64,000 nt of DNA from JALYJG01 sp033763555 (GTDB lineage Bacteria; Pseudomonadota; Alphaproteobacteria; UBA9219): the NCBI GenBank assembly GCA_033763555.1, contig JANRKK010000015.1, positions 1-64,000 on the forward strand. The letters run 5' to 3'. The notes beneath the pieces are model-generated. The model searched no databases and was not told where the DNA came from. It saw nothing but the letters and a program-made list of their open reading frames with translations. Positions 1 through 7,808 of this stretch are shown here, piece after piece; positions within the stretch are counted from its first letter, which is position 1, and every line of letters begins with the position of its first letter. The position numbers and the translations under genes were made by a program.

Positions 1-61
1 CGGAGTTTGCCCAGATCCATCGCAGAATGCCTCTGCATAGCGCTATCGCCAGTTAGGCTTT

Positions 62-1009
62 CTACCCAAACAAACTCGAAACCGAGCGTTCCTGGCTGAT
101 GCGGACGATAGCTTCGGCCAGCAGCGGCGCGACGGTCAGGACTTTCACCTTCTTCGAGGCTGCCACGGCAGGCGTGCTGGCGATGGAATCCGTGACGATC
201 AGCGCTTCCAGCGGCGAACTGTCCACGCGTTCCACGGCGTTTCCTGAAAGTACACCATGCGTGACATAGGCGGTGACGGAACGCGCGCCAGCTTTCTTGA
301 GTGCCCCGGCGGCGTTGCAGAGTGTACCCGCGCTGTCCACAATATCATCGACCATGATGCAATCGCGGCCATCCACATCGCCGATGATGTTCATCACTTC
401 GGAATCCCCGGCGCGTTCGCGGCGCTTGTCGATGATGGCAAGCCCGGCATCCAGTCTTTTGGCCAGCGCGCGGGCGCGCACCACGCCGCCGACATCGGGT
501 GATATAATGGTCAGGCTTTCCGGTAGCTTACCATGCACTGACAGGCTGTCGCGGATATGGCGTACAAAGACGGGCGCGACATAAAGATTATCGACCGGAA
601 TATCGAAAAACCCCTGAATCTGCCCGGCATGCAGGTCCAGCGTTAAAACGCGGTGGGCGCCCGCCATGGTGATCAGGTTGGAAACCAGCTTGGCGGTGAT
701 GGGTGTGCGCGGACCCGTCTTACGGTCCTGCCGCGCATAGCCAAAATAGGGGACAACGGCGGTGATACGGCGCGCCGAGCTGCGCTTCAGTGCGTCAACC
801 GTGATCAACAGCTCCATCAAACTGTCATTGGCGGGGTAGGAGGTCGGCTGGATGATAAAGGTGTCTTCGCCGCGGACATTTTCCATGACCTCGACGAACA
901 ATTCCATGTCGGCAAATCGACGGATAGTGGATTGCGTCAGCGGGATGCCCAGATTTTGCGCTATGGCTTCCGCCAGGGGACGGTTGCTGTTGCCCGCAAT
1001 CAGTTTCAT
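62..1009 (-). CDS. prs: Ribose-phosphate pyrophosphokinase
   Basis: Makes PRPP from ribose 5-phosphate and ATP in the cytoplasm, feeding nucleotide, histidine and tryptophan synthesis. The 315-residue product has the usual family length. The flexible catalytic loop (YARQDRKTGPR, residues 91-101) and the PRPP-binding motif (DCIMVDDIVDSAGTL, about 216-230) are intact. The open frame extends 38 codons further upstream. The ATG at 1009 is chosen because it gives the conserved MKLIAGN start and has AAGGA about 7 bases before it. It is transcribed away from rpsT. Nothing odd is seen. Confidence 0.97.
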   Translation of the reverse strand: MKLIAGNSNRPLAEAIAQNLGIPLTQSTIRRFADMELFVEVMENVRGEDTFIIQPTSYPANDSLMELLITVDALKRSSARRITAVVPYFGYARQDRKTGPRTPITAKLVSNLITMAGAHRVLTLDLHAGQIQGFFDIPVDNLYVAPVFVRHIRDSLSVHGKLPESLTIISPDVGGVVRARALAKRLDAGLAIIDKRRERAGDSEVMNIIGDVDGRDCIMVDDIVDSAGTLCNAAGALKKAGARSVTAYVTHGVLSGNAVERVDSSPLEALIVTDSIASTPAVAASKKVKVLTVAPLLAEAIVRISQERSVSSLFG

Positions 1010-1191
1010 GCCGCGATCCTTGTGCGCCCAACTTGTAAAATGATTTCTTAAAGACGGCGTTCCTATATCAGCCTTCCCGTAAGGTGTAAATATGGAGGCC
1101 GGATTAACCATAAATCCGGTCACTGCTTAGGCTCTTGACCCGTTGCATTCCGCCGCGTATGAGTCACGCCCTCGCAAGGGAACACAGGATT

Positions 1192-1458
1192 ATGGCGACA
1201 CATAAATCAGCAGCAAAACGCGCACGGCAAAGCGTCCGTCGCAATGCCGTCAACCGCGCACGGCGCTCCTCCATTCATACGGCCGTCAAGGCGGTCGATG
1301 CCGCGTTGGCATCCAAGGATAAAGACGCAACCGTCAAGGCGCATCGCGCGGCGGAATCCGCTCTGGCGCGCGGCGCAGGCCGCACAATGCATTGGAAAAC
1401 CGCGGCGCGTAAGGCTTCGCGTCTCGCCAGGCGCGTTAAGGCTGCCAACAAAAAGTAA
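1192..1458 (+). CDS. rpsT: 30S ribosomal protein S20
   Basis: Primary 16S rRNA-binding protein of the small subunit. The 88-residue, very Lys/Arg/Ala-rich product begins MATHKSAAKRARQ, the typical S20 start, and ends in a basic tail (KAANKK). An in-frame ATG lies upstream, but the one at 1192 fits the family and has AGGAT just before it. Its position directly upstream of dnaA is a common alphaproteobacterial arrangement. Confidence 0.97.
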   Translation: MATHKSAAKRARQSVRRNAVNRARRSSIHTAVKAVDAALASKDKDATVKAHRAAESALARGAGRTMHWKTAARKASRLARRVKAANKK

Positions 1459-1468
1459 TGTGTTGGCC

Positions 1469-1491
1469 GCGGGTTCAGGAATCTGAACCGC
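1469..1491 (+). terminator. Hairpin after rpsT
   Basis: Inverted repeat GCGGGTTCAG / CTGAACCGC with a four-base loop, 10 bases after the rpsT stop. There is no clear T-run behind it, so it may be an mRNA-stabilising 3' hairpin rather than a true intrinsic terminator. Confidence 0.5.
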
Positions 1492-1886
1492 TTAGCCACT
1501 CTCCTTCATCGGCATCGGCAAGATCACGCGCCAAGCATCGGTGAAAATTTTTTCACTCAAAAAACTGTCCCCGGTTTTCGACATGCGGTCACGCATCGCG
1601 CGGCGAACTGAAATTTCTTTTTTCGCGTTCTCGCTTCAGACCTGTTGCCAAGTCCGTTTCGTTTGATCTATGGTCGCGCGGTTGCACGATGTTAGGTCCA
1701 GCGATAGCGGATGCAAAAGATGTTCCTTTCCGAACTTCACTCGTCTAAGCCTATCTCCCGCACGGATCGCCTCTTCGTTTTTCTCGTCTTAAGTTCACGG
1801 TAAGACAACGGCAAAAACTTTTGTTTTCTGCCGTAAGTTCCTTTGTTGTGTTTTGAGCAAGACAATTTGAAGGAAACGGAGTTCAC
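1492..1886. other. rpsT-dnaA intergenic region, no gene seen
   Basis: About 395 bases without a convincing reading frame, rather AT-rich near 1540-1640 and 1800-1870. It should carry the dnaA promoter. I looked for runs of the DnaA box TTATCCACA and found no perfect copy, so I do not call an origin here. The dnaA ribosome site (GGAAACGGAG) is at its end. Confidence 0.5.
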
Positions 1887-3341
1887 ATGAAGGCCCAGAC
1901 CGCGCACATTCTGTCCGATGAAAATCTGTCCTCGGATTCCCCCTTGTCGAATCTCGAGCCCCAGGCCGCGTGGCAGCAGATGCGCGTGATGCTGCGCGAA
2001 CGTTTTGGCGAAACGGCTTTCCGCCGCTGGCTGGAACCCGTCACGGGCGCGATACAGAATGATCCGGGAGGCGCGGCCAGCCTGGTTCTGTCGCTGCCGA
2101 CGCGCTTTATGCGCGACTGGGTGGAAGCCCATTATGGTGAGACCATCCGCACCATCTGGAAGCAGATCGCCAAGCAGGGCCGCGTCGATTTCACTGTCGT
2201 ATCGCCTTTAAAGACAGGCCCGGCCAGGGAAACTCAGGTCGAAAACGCCGAATTGCCGCCCTTGATGAGCGCCGAAGTAGCCTCCGACGCCCCCGCGCCC
2301 TGGATGGCCGCGCCCGATATGCTGCCGGATCTCGATCCGCGCTTTACCTTTGAGAATTTCGTTGTCGGCAAGCCGAATGAACTGGCCTATGCCGCAGCCC
2401 GCCGCGTCGCGGAAACCGATCATCCCGCTTTCAACCCGCTGTTCCTTTATGGCGGCGTCGGTCTGGGTAAAACCCATCTCATGCACGCCATCGCCTGGCA
2501 GATCCGCAAGAATTATCCCAAGCGCCGCGTCATCTATATGTCAGCGGAAAAGTTCATGTATCAATTCGTCCGCGCGCTGCGTTACAAGGATACGGTTGCG
2601 TTCAAGGACCAGTTCCGTTCGGTCGATGTTCTGATGATCGACGATGTGCAATTCATCGGCGGCAAGGACACGACGCAGGAAGAATTCTTCCATACCTTCA
2701 ACGCGCTGGTCGACCGCAACCGCCAGGTCATCATTTCCGCCGATAAATCACCGCAGGATCTGGAGCGCCTGGAAGAACGTCTGCGCTCGCGCCTCGGCTG
2801 GGGCCTCGTTGCTGATCTGCATCCGGCGACCTATGAACTGCGCCTTGGCATTTTACAGGCGAAGGCCGAGAAAATCGGCTGCGCCGTGCCGGACAAGGTC
2901 ATGGAGTTTCTGGCCCATAAAATCGCATCGAATGTGCGTGAACTCGAAGGTGCCTTGAACCGCCTCGCGGCGCATTCCAGCCTTGTTGGCCGTACCATTT
3001 CGCTGGAAATGACGCAGGAAGTGCTCGCCGATCTGCTGCGCGCGACCGAGCGCCGTATCACCATCGATGAAATCCAGAAGAAGGTCGCGGAGCATTATAA
3101 TATCCGCGTGTCGGATATGCATTCCGCGCGCCGCGCGCGTCAGGTGGCGCGTCCGCGTCAGGTGGCGATGTATCTGGCGAAGCAGCTGACGCCGCGCAGC
3201 CTGCCGGAAATTGGCCGCAAATTCGGCGGCCGCGACCACACCACGGTCATCCATGCCGTGCGCAAGATCGAGGAGCTGTCCGCCTTCGATCCCGCCTTCC
3301 GCGAGGATGTGGATTTGCTGCGCCGTTTGCTGCAGGCTTAA
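1887..3341 (+). CDS. dnaA: Chromosomal replication initiator DnaA
   Basis: AAA+ ATPase that binds DnaA boxes and opens the chromosomal origin. The 484-residue protein shows an N-terminal DnaA_N region (about 25-90), a linker, and an AAA+ core with Walker A GGVGLGKTH (near 189) and Walker B VLMIDDVQF (about 248-256). The C-terminal DNA-binding domain carries the DnaA signature RDHTTVIHAVRKI after the basic RPRQVAMYLAK helix. The length is normal. A GGAAACGGAG ribosome site precedes the ATG. It probably forms its own unit behind rpsT. Confidence 0.98.
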   Translation: MKAQTAHILSDENLSSDSPLSNLEPQAAWQQMRVMLRERFGETAFRRWLEPVTGAIQNDPGGAASLVLSLPTRFMRDWVEAHYGETIRTIWKQIAKQGRVDFTVVSPLKTGPARETQVENAELPPLMSAEVASDAPAPWMAAPDMLPDLDPRFTFENFVVGKPNELAYAAARRVAETDHPAFNPLFLYGGVGLGKTHLMHAIAWQIRKNYPKRRVIYMSAEKFMYQFVRALRYKDTVAFKDQFRSVDVLMIDDVQFIGGKDTTQEEFFHTFNALVDRNRQVIISADKSPQDLERLEERLRSRLGWGLVADLHPATYELRLGILQAKAEKIGCAVPDKVMEFLAHKIASNVRELEGALNRLAAHSSLVGRTISLEMTQEVLADLLRATERRITIDEIQKKVAEHYNIRVSDMHSARRARQVARPRQVAMYLAKQLTPRSLPEIGRKFGGRDHTTVIHAVRKIEELSAFDPAFREDVDLLRRLLQA

Positions 3342-3432
3342 ATATTAACCATAGTTTGTTTTGTCTTTTTATTTTCGCACGCCGGAAATAGAATGCAAAA
3401 ATAATGGGTAGGTTTTTTCAAGGAGAAATTTG

Positions 3433-4122
3433 ATGGAAGAAGCTCTTAATGACTCGGGCGACGTCTTGATTCCGACAACAGGTATTCACGGCGCCAGCAT
3501 TTCAGAACAACGGGAAGATGCACTTGACCGCGCCTGTCGCCGTTATGTCGGGCTTTTGCGTTCCCGGGACGCATCCGTCAATGTCGCCGATCTCGGCGGG
3601 GGGCCGGGCGCGCAGAGCAAAAAACTCGCGGCTTTGGGCGCGAATGTGTGGCTGTTCGATCTGACCGACCAGGCACAACGCATCCAGGACTTCAACGAAC
3701 AACTCGGACGCAACGCCATTACCTTTGTGCATGGCGACTTGCGCGGCGTTCGCAACGGTGAGGTTCCGGCGCAGTTGAACTGCCTTTATTCCCAGAGAAT
3801 GCTGGATTGCATACCCTTCAATTCCGCCCGCACCATTCTGACCAATTTCAGCGCCCGGCTGCGTCATGATGCGGGTGTCTTTCTGTCAGCAGCGGGCCTG
3901 AATTCCGAGCTTGGCAGAAATTATCTCCACCGGGATTTTCCGGTGGAACGGCGCTACACCGTATTGGCCGATGACATGGCCAGGAAACATGGGCTGTTCG
4001 CCGCCGAGTGTCTCTATACGGAAGGGGATATGGCGCGTCTCATGGCAGAATCCGGCCTTCGTCCCCGAGAAATCTGGAGTTCGCCTTTCGGCAATATCAA
4101 GGCGATCGGATACAAGCCTTAG
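3433..4122 (+). CDS. Class I SAM-dependent methyltransferase-like protein
   Basis: A 229-residue protein with a Rossmann-type SAM-binding signature VADLGGGPGAQS near residue 51, followed by a second strand ending in an acidic residue (WLFDLTD). This is the layout of motifs I and II of class I methyltransferases. The substrate is unknown. The ATG at 3433 has AGGAG seven bases upstream; a TTG one codon earlier is less likely. It follows dnaA by 91 bases on the same strand. The fold assignment rests on motif I, so the activity is an inference. Confidence 0.6.
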   Translation: MEEALNDSGDVLIPTTGIHGASISEQREDALDRACRRYVGLLRSRDASVNVADLGGGPGAQSKKLAALGANVWLFDLTDQAQRIQDFNEQLGRNAITFVHGDLRGVRNGEVPAQLNCLYSQRMLDCIPFNSARTILTNFSARLRHDAGVFLSAAGLNSELGRNYLHRDFPVERRYTVLADDMARKHGLFAAECLYTEGDMARLMAESGLRPREIWSSPFGNIKAIGYKP

Positions 4123-4126
4123 AGTA

Positions 4127-4159
4127 TTAAGGCTCCACACTCCCCACCACCGCGTGAAG
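4127..4159. repeat. 33-bp direct repeat, copy 1
   Basis: Identical over 33 bases to positions 4920-4952. Copy 2 is the 3' end of the repressor gene, including its stop codon. This copy is a detached duplicate of those last codons and lies just after the methyltransferase-like gene. The two copies bracket the gene at 4203-4847, like the attachment-site duplication left by an insertion into a gene end. Confidence 0.85.
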
Positions 4160-4202
4160 TTGAGAATTTCGTTTTTTCTGCCAGCATTAACATTGGGCAA
4201 GA

Positions 4203-4847
4203 CTACGGATGTAGAGAAGCTTCTCTACGACGCCATTCACGCGTTACCGGGCTTGTCAGGCTGCCATTATCTGGCCGGATGTGCACGGGCTCCCGGCAGT
4301 AAGGGAAGGACATTTCCACGCGGGATATGCCGGTAGCGTAACAGTGAGCTAGTTCTGCATCAAGTCGAGCAGCTTTGAGTTCATTGATGACTCTGTAGCT
4401 ATTCACCCATGTTGTTCCGATAAGTTTATCAAAGTCTCTTTGATGTATGAACCGGAAAGCTTCATTATCGGGTGGCGGTTCGGTTTGGGTTAAAATGACT
4501 GGGCGTGCCAGCGGCTGGCGTAGCAAGATTTCGTTGCCCGCGATTGGTTTCCAGGCGTCGGCCCGTCCTTCGACGTCACAAAATCCACCGTGAAACAGCT
4601 CAGGCGCCCCCCGCTTGTAGGCTTGCAGGGAAAGCGTGAAAGTGAACGTACCCGGTTCGCGCCGCAGAACAAACTGAGCCGCGCGTACTGGCGTATCAAA
4701 AACAGCCATTTGAGTGAGTGAAGCGCCATAAGCTGGTTCGGCGACAATTTCGGCAATGCGCCGGACCTCAACGGGGCGGCGCAACTGAAACAGCGGAGCA
4801 TAATAGGCGACAAACTGCTCGGGCATCTCAAAATATCGAATAGCCAT
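4203..4847 (-). CDS. Hypothetical protein between 33-bp direct repeats
   Basis: A 214-residue protein with no family I recognise. It has no signal peptide or membrane segment and is probably cytoplasmic. Aromatic residues are frequent in the N-terminal third. A GGAGGG ribosome site lies four bases before the ATG, and a TTGACC / TAAGCT promoter candidate is at 4881-4908, so the gene carries its own expression signals. The gene and promoter sit entirely between two perfect 33-bp repeats, which suggests it arrived as cargo. Confidence 0.6.
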   Translation of the reverse strand: MAIRYFEMPEQFVAYYAPLFQLRRPVEVRRIAEIVAEPAYGASLTQMAVFDTPVRAAQFVLRREPGTFTFTLSLQAYKRGAPELFHGGFCDVEGRADAWKPIAGNEILLRQPLARPVILTQTEPPPDNEAFRFIHQRDFDKLIGTTWVNSYRVINELKAARLDAELAHCYATGISRVEMSFPYCREPVHIRPDNGSLTSPVTREWRRREASLHP

Positions 4848-4880
4848 TTTCCCTCCAAAAAGTGATACAAAAACAGGAGA

Positions 4881-4908
4881 AGCTTACCGGTCGGCATTTA
4901 CTGGTCAA
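4881..4908 (-). promoter_or_regulatory. Candidate promoter of the 4203-4847 gene
   Basis: On the minus strand, TTGACC (4908-4903) and TAAGCT (4886-4881) are separated by 16 bases, about 33 bases before the ATG. The match is moderate and was found by eye. Confidence 0.4.
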
Positions 4909-4919
4909 GGGCAATAAAG

Positions 4920-4952
4920 TTAAGGCTCCACACTCCCCACCACCGCGTGAAG
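4920..4952. repeat. 33-bp direct repeat, copy 2
   Basis: Perfect match to 4127-4159. It encodes the last ten residues and stop of the repressor gene (4920-5501), so the gene end remains functional. Confidence 0.85.
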
Positions 4953-5501
4953 CGCAGCAATATCGCGTGACGGCAGGGTGGTATCGCGCCGCGGCTGGTG
5001 CTGGCGCAGTTTGATGCTCTTCCCGTCTTTCTTAACCAATTCGCGGATGCGCAACCCGGTTTTTTTGCCCGTCACCGCCACGCCCTGGCCGGGCCGGGGC
5101 GTTTTGTGCGGATTGATGAACAGCAGCTGCCCCGGGCGGTACATCGGCGCCATGCTGCCATCCGTCACATACAGGGCATAGGCGCCCCGGGCATGCGCCA
5201 GCCAGGCAGGGCGGGGCACATGGTCGATGGCGGCACCCGCCGCATCGCGCACGGGGATAAGCCCGCCATCGGCTGAAGCTTCGCCAAAACGGATTTTCTC
5301 GAAAGCGCGGCTTTGCATCACGGGCATCAGGTCGCGCGCATCGCAGCCCAGCGGTTTGGCCAGCCGCACCATCCATTCGACCGTCAGGCGGCGGTCACCT
5401 TTTTCCAGCTTGTCGACCTGGCCCTTGCTGGTGCCCGCCTGATCGGCAAGCTGCTGCAGGCTCCAGCCGCGCGCGGCGCGGAATTCACGGATACGATTCA
5501 T
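4920..5501 (-). CDS. XRE/S24-type transcriptional repressor
   Basis: A 193-residue regulator. Residues 1-60 form a Cro/CI helix-turn-helix (LQQLADQAGTSKGQVDKLE). The C-terminal half is a LexA/S24 peptidase-like domain with the catalytic Ser in DGSMAPM (Ser116) and a Lys in the TGKK segment (about 146). A clear Ala-Gly self-cleavage site is not obvious, so self-cleavage is uncertain. It diverges from the DUF6456-like gene at 5613 across a palindromic operator, which implies autoregulation and control of that gene. By position it resembles RogA, the Caulobacter GTA repressor; that link is inference. Confidence 0.88.
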   Translation of the reverse strand: MNRIREFRAARGWSLQQLADQAGTSKGQVDKLEKGDRRLTVEWMVRLAKPLGCDARDLMPVMQSRAFEKIRFGEASADGGLIPVRDAAGAAIDHVPRPAWLAHARGAYALYVTDGSMAPMYRPGQLLFINPHKTPRPGQGVAVTGKKTGLRIRELVKKDGKSIKLRQHQPRRDTTLPSRDIAALHAVVGSVEP

Positions 5502-5538
5502 GGCAAGAAGTTACCACGATCCGGCAGGTACTACAATA

Positions 5539-5579
5539 TGGATACTTGTATTGACATGTGTATCCAAAATGGATACGGT
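5539..5579 (+). promoter_or_regulatory. Operator palindrome and promoter between repressor and DUF6456-like gene
   Basis: GTATCCA-AAA-TGGATAC (5560-5576) is a perfect 17-bp palindrome. A third half-site TGGATAC lies at 5539-5545. A strong -35 TTGACA (5551-5556) is followed after 17 bases by TACGGT (5574-5579), so the palindrome covers the spacer and part of the -10 of the rightward promoter. A bound dimer would block transcription of the gene at 5613. Confidence 0.7.
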
Positions 5580-5612
5580 CGCCGCCCTGTTGCCCGATGC
5601 TCCGGAGGTTTC

Positions 5613-6125
5613 ATGCCGTCCCGACCGCGCCGCCCGCCCGTCAGCTCCGACCGCCGCTTCCGCAAACGATCCACCGCGCCGGATTACGGGCCGAAGGAGC
5701 GCTGGCAGCATTCGGGCCGCGTGCTGGAGCTGACGGAAAGGGCAGGGGTGCTCGCCGCCCGCGCGACGGAAGAGCATATTGTCGATCTTCTGGTGCTGCG
5801 CGGGACCCTGAGCGCGCCACAGCGCGAAGCGGCGATGAAGTTCAAGCTGGATTACCAGCGCGCCGGGTTGGCAGCGCATGTGACGGGCAGCTACAGCCTG
5901 ACGCGGCACGGCCGCGATTTCTTCCGCTATGAAAGGGAGCGCAGCGATTTCGAGGAAGCCGCCTATCAGCGCTGGCGCAACGCGGTGCGGGAGCTTGGCC
6001 TGGTGCTCAGCGGTGCGGTGATTGCCACGGTGTGCCATGATCTTCTGCCCACGCCGCGCAATGCGCTGGCGCTGCAGAAGGGGCTTGATCTTCTCATTGA
6101 TTGGTATGGGTTGCCTAAACAATAG
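5613..6125 (+). CDS. DUF6456-like protein, candidate GTA-cluster regulator
   Basis: A 170-residue basic protein with no signal or membrane segment. The region from about residue 70 to the end (AAMKFKLDYQRAGLAAHVTG, then an arginine-rich stretch, then a helix ending LLIDWYGL) matches my recollection of the alphaproteobacterial DUF6456 family. The frame is open further upstream through the operator, but the ATG at 5613 has GGAGG six bases before it and lies after the promoter. Divergence from an S24 repressor suggests a repressed activator. GTA activators (GafA, GafYZ) are candidate relatives by context only. Confidence 0.6.
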   Translation: MPSRPRRPPVSSDRRFRKRSTAPDYGPKERWQHSGRVLELTERAGVLAARATEEHIVDLLVLRGTLSAPQREAAMKFKLDYQRAGLAAHVTGSYSLTRHGRDFFRYERERSDFEEAAYQRWRNAVRELGLVLSGAVIATVCHDLLPTPRNALALQKGLDLLIDWYGLPKQ

Positions 6126-6228
6126 CGTCATTCCGGACGTTCCGTAGGAACGATCCGGAATCCATGGCGCTAATTGTAAGGCCGTTCCATGGATTCCGGG
6201 TTCGCGCGATGCGCGTCCCGGAATGACG
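6126..6228. repeat. Palindromic repeat family A, copy 1
   Basis: About 103 bases with near-perfect inverted ends, CGTCATTCCGG... and ...CCCGGAATGACG, plus an inner pair ATCCATGG / CCATGGAT. Other copies are at 6626-6734, 18798-18900 and 39265-39367. It begins right at the stop of the DUF6456-like gene and can fold into one long hairpin. Confidence 0.85.
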
Positions 6229-6232
6229 AATT

Positions 6233-6457
6233 TTATACGAGCTTATCCACAATACTGCCGCGCGGCAGATTGCTCGACGGGCTGAAAATCTTGGTGGGCT
6301 GCGGAACACCAGCGGGCTTCGCCGGAACGGCAGTTTTCTGCAGCTGTGTCACCAGTGCTTGAACAGCATCCTGGCTGCTTTTCAGATTACTGACGGCCGC
6401 GGACTGCTGCGTGCGCAGGAGCGACGTAACGGGGCCATTGCTGATGGAATCGACCAT
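6233..6457 (-). CDS. Small hypothetical protein
   Basis: A 74-residue product. The first half is Ser/Gln-rich and probably helical (NLKSSQDAVQALVTQLQ); the second half is Pro/Lys-rich. It has no signal peptide. A GAGG lies seven bases before the ATG. Its stop is four bases from a family A repeat. I recognise no family; a loose resemblance to small motility-associated helical proteins is too weak to use. Confidence 0.5.
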   Translation of the reverse strand: MVDSISNGPVTSLLRTQQSAAVSNLKSSQDAVQALVTQLQKTAVPAKPAGVPQPTKIFSPSSNLPRGSIVDKLV

Positions 6458-6625
6458 GGACGTGCCTCATACTTCAATGATGGAAGAAGACCCGTCCTGG
6501 GAAGGAATAGGACGAACATCCTGATTCGTCGCTTGACAGAAATCCTAGCCCCATCAAGGTAAAGAAAAGACTAATCCAAATTTCCGGGAAGGCAAGTAAA
6601 TTTCTAAGAAATAAGGTAAATCAAG
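6458..6625. other. Intergenic stretch, no gene seen
   Basis: AT-rich spacer between the small gene at 6233-6457 and the family A repeat at 6626. The repeat and the following 200 bases up to 6948 also hold no credible gene apart from the promoter candidate at 6887-6915. Confidence 0.5.
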
Positions 6626-6734
6626 CGTCATTCCGGGGCACGCGCAGCGCGAACCTGGAATCCAAGGAGCGATATTGCGGCCAGCGCCATGGATTCCGGA
6701 TCGCCTTCGCTGCGCTCCGGCGTCCGGAATGACG
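6626..6734. repeat. Palindromic repeat family A, copy 2
   Basis: About 109 bases with ends GCGTCATTCCGG and CCGGAATGACG. It is more diverged from the other copies in the middle and one arm (GGGGCACGCGCAGCGCG) but keeps the ATCCA / CCATGGATTCC core. Confidence 0.75.
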
Positions 6735-6886
6735 ATTTCAAAAAAACGAGGTCATATAAATTATTTTCCTAAAATAGGAAAATATTCCTTGACTCCATCT
6801 CGGCTTCGGTGTATTGACAATGCCGGGGCGAATTGCGCCCAAACTCCAAATCAAAATCCAACCTATCCGTTACCGTTGCATTCCCT

Positions 6887-6915
6887 GTTGCCGCAGCAAA
6901 AGGGTGCGTTATAGT
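6887..6915 (+). promoter_or_regulatory. Candidate promoter before the GTA-like cluster
   Basis: TTGCCG (6887-6892), a 17-base spacer, then TATAGT (6910-6915), about 34 bases before the ATG of the gene at 6949. Found by eye; moderate match. Confidence 0.4.
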
Positions 6916-6948
6916 CATTCCATTCTTAAGCGGCATAGAGGAATGATT

Positions 6949-7482
6949 ATGATTGGCAATGAGCAGATTAAAATTATTACGCTTTCCAGACTCCCTCCGG
7001 CAGGGCAACCCATTCCGAATGAGGGCATTTTTTTGTGCGCCCTGCGGTACGCCGAAAGAACTTTGGCGGCATGCGCCAGCCCTGAAGATATAAGGAATGT
7101 CACCTACACAGAAGCTGTCAGGGAAGTGGCAGTTCGCAGGAGCTGGCATGGTTATGATGGGGCCAATATTGAGAATGAAGCTGCCCTTTATAATGGTCTC
7201 GTAACAGGCATTGTTCTCGGCAAATGGGTGATACCCACTTGTGATCTTGGCAGGGTTTTATCTCGCAATAAAACGGCGGGCGATTTTGAAGGCAGCTTGG
7301 TTATAGAAAGTAAAATTGCTGATTGTTCCAATTGGTATTGGCTATGCACGCCGCACCGCAGAGAAAAAATGAGTTCGATCCGCCTTTCGGACGGCATGGT
7401 TGCCGGATGGGGACGGGATTGTAACCGTTCCAGCTGCCGTCCCGTCCGGTTTGTGGATGCTACCCGCTTATCCTTGGCGTAA
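6949..7482 (+). CDS. Hypothetical protein at the head of the phage-like cluster
   Basis: A 177-residue soluble protein of no recognised family. It has scattered Cys and Trp residues (CSNWYWLC in the last third) and a basic C terminus. Two ATGs lie close together (6943 and 6949); the second has GAGG at a workable distance and is used. It is 38 bases upstream of the small terminase candidate on the same strand, so it may be the first gene of the cluster transcript. No function can be proposed. Confidence 0.6.
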   Translation: MIGNEQIKIITLSRLPPAGQPIPNEGIFLCALRYAERTLAACASPEDIRNVTYTEAVREVAVRRSWHGYDGANIENEAALYNGLVTGIVLGKWVIPTCDLGRVLSRNKTAGDFEGSLVIESKIADCSNWYWLCTPHRREKMSSIRLSDGMVAGWGRDCNRSSCRPVRFVDATRLSLA

Positions 7483-7520
7483 GTTAAAGACTCTTCTCAA
7501 CACTCAACCCCATTTTGTTT

Positions 7521-7808
7521 ATGTCCGACGCGGCGAAAATACTCGAAGCGCTGATCGATCTTGTGCATCACAGCGAAAGTGACAGCGCGCGCATCGCCGC
7601 CGCCAAAATTCTTCTCGAACGCATGGCCCCGGAAGAGGATGACGAAGCCCGACGACGCGAGGCCGAAGAGCGCGACGCCGCCATCGCCGAAGCCCGATGC
7701 CTGCTGGCCGAATCTGCCGCTGCCAAATCTACTGAGTTTTACCAGCCGACTGCGCTGGATCAAATCGGCGCGCCCGAACCAGCTGACACCGCCTCCGGGG
7801 CTGCCTGA
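7521..7808 (+). CDS. Small terminase-like protein (GTA gp1 position)
   Basis: A 95-residue acidic, strongly helical protein (KILEALIDLVHHSESDSARI, then ARRREAEERDAAIAEAR) directly before the large terminase gene. In GTA and HK97-type clusters this slot holds the small terminase, which recognises DNA for packaging. The assignment is by position, size and helical composition; no helix-turn-helix is obvious. Its 3' end overlaps the start region of terL in another frame. Confidence 0.55.
   Translation: MSDAAKILEALIDLVHHSESDSARIAAAKILLERMAPEEDDEARRREAEERDAAIAEARCLLAESAAAKSTEFYQPTALDQIGAPEPADTASGAA

Noticed and set aside
1459..1886. Possible chromosomal origin next to dnaA
   Set aside because: No perfect DnaA boxes or clear AT-rich unwinding repeat found by eye; in many alphaproteobacteria the origin is not beside dnaA.
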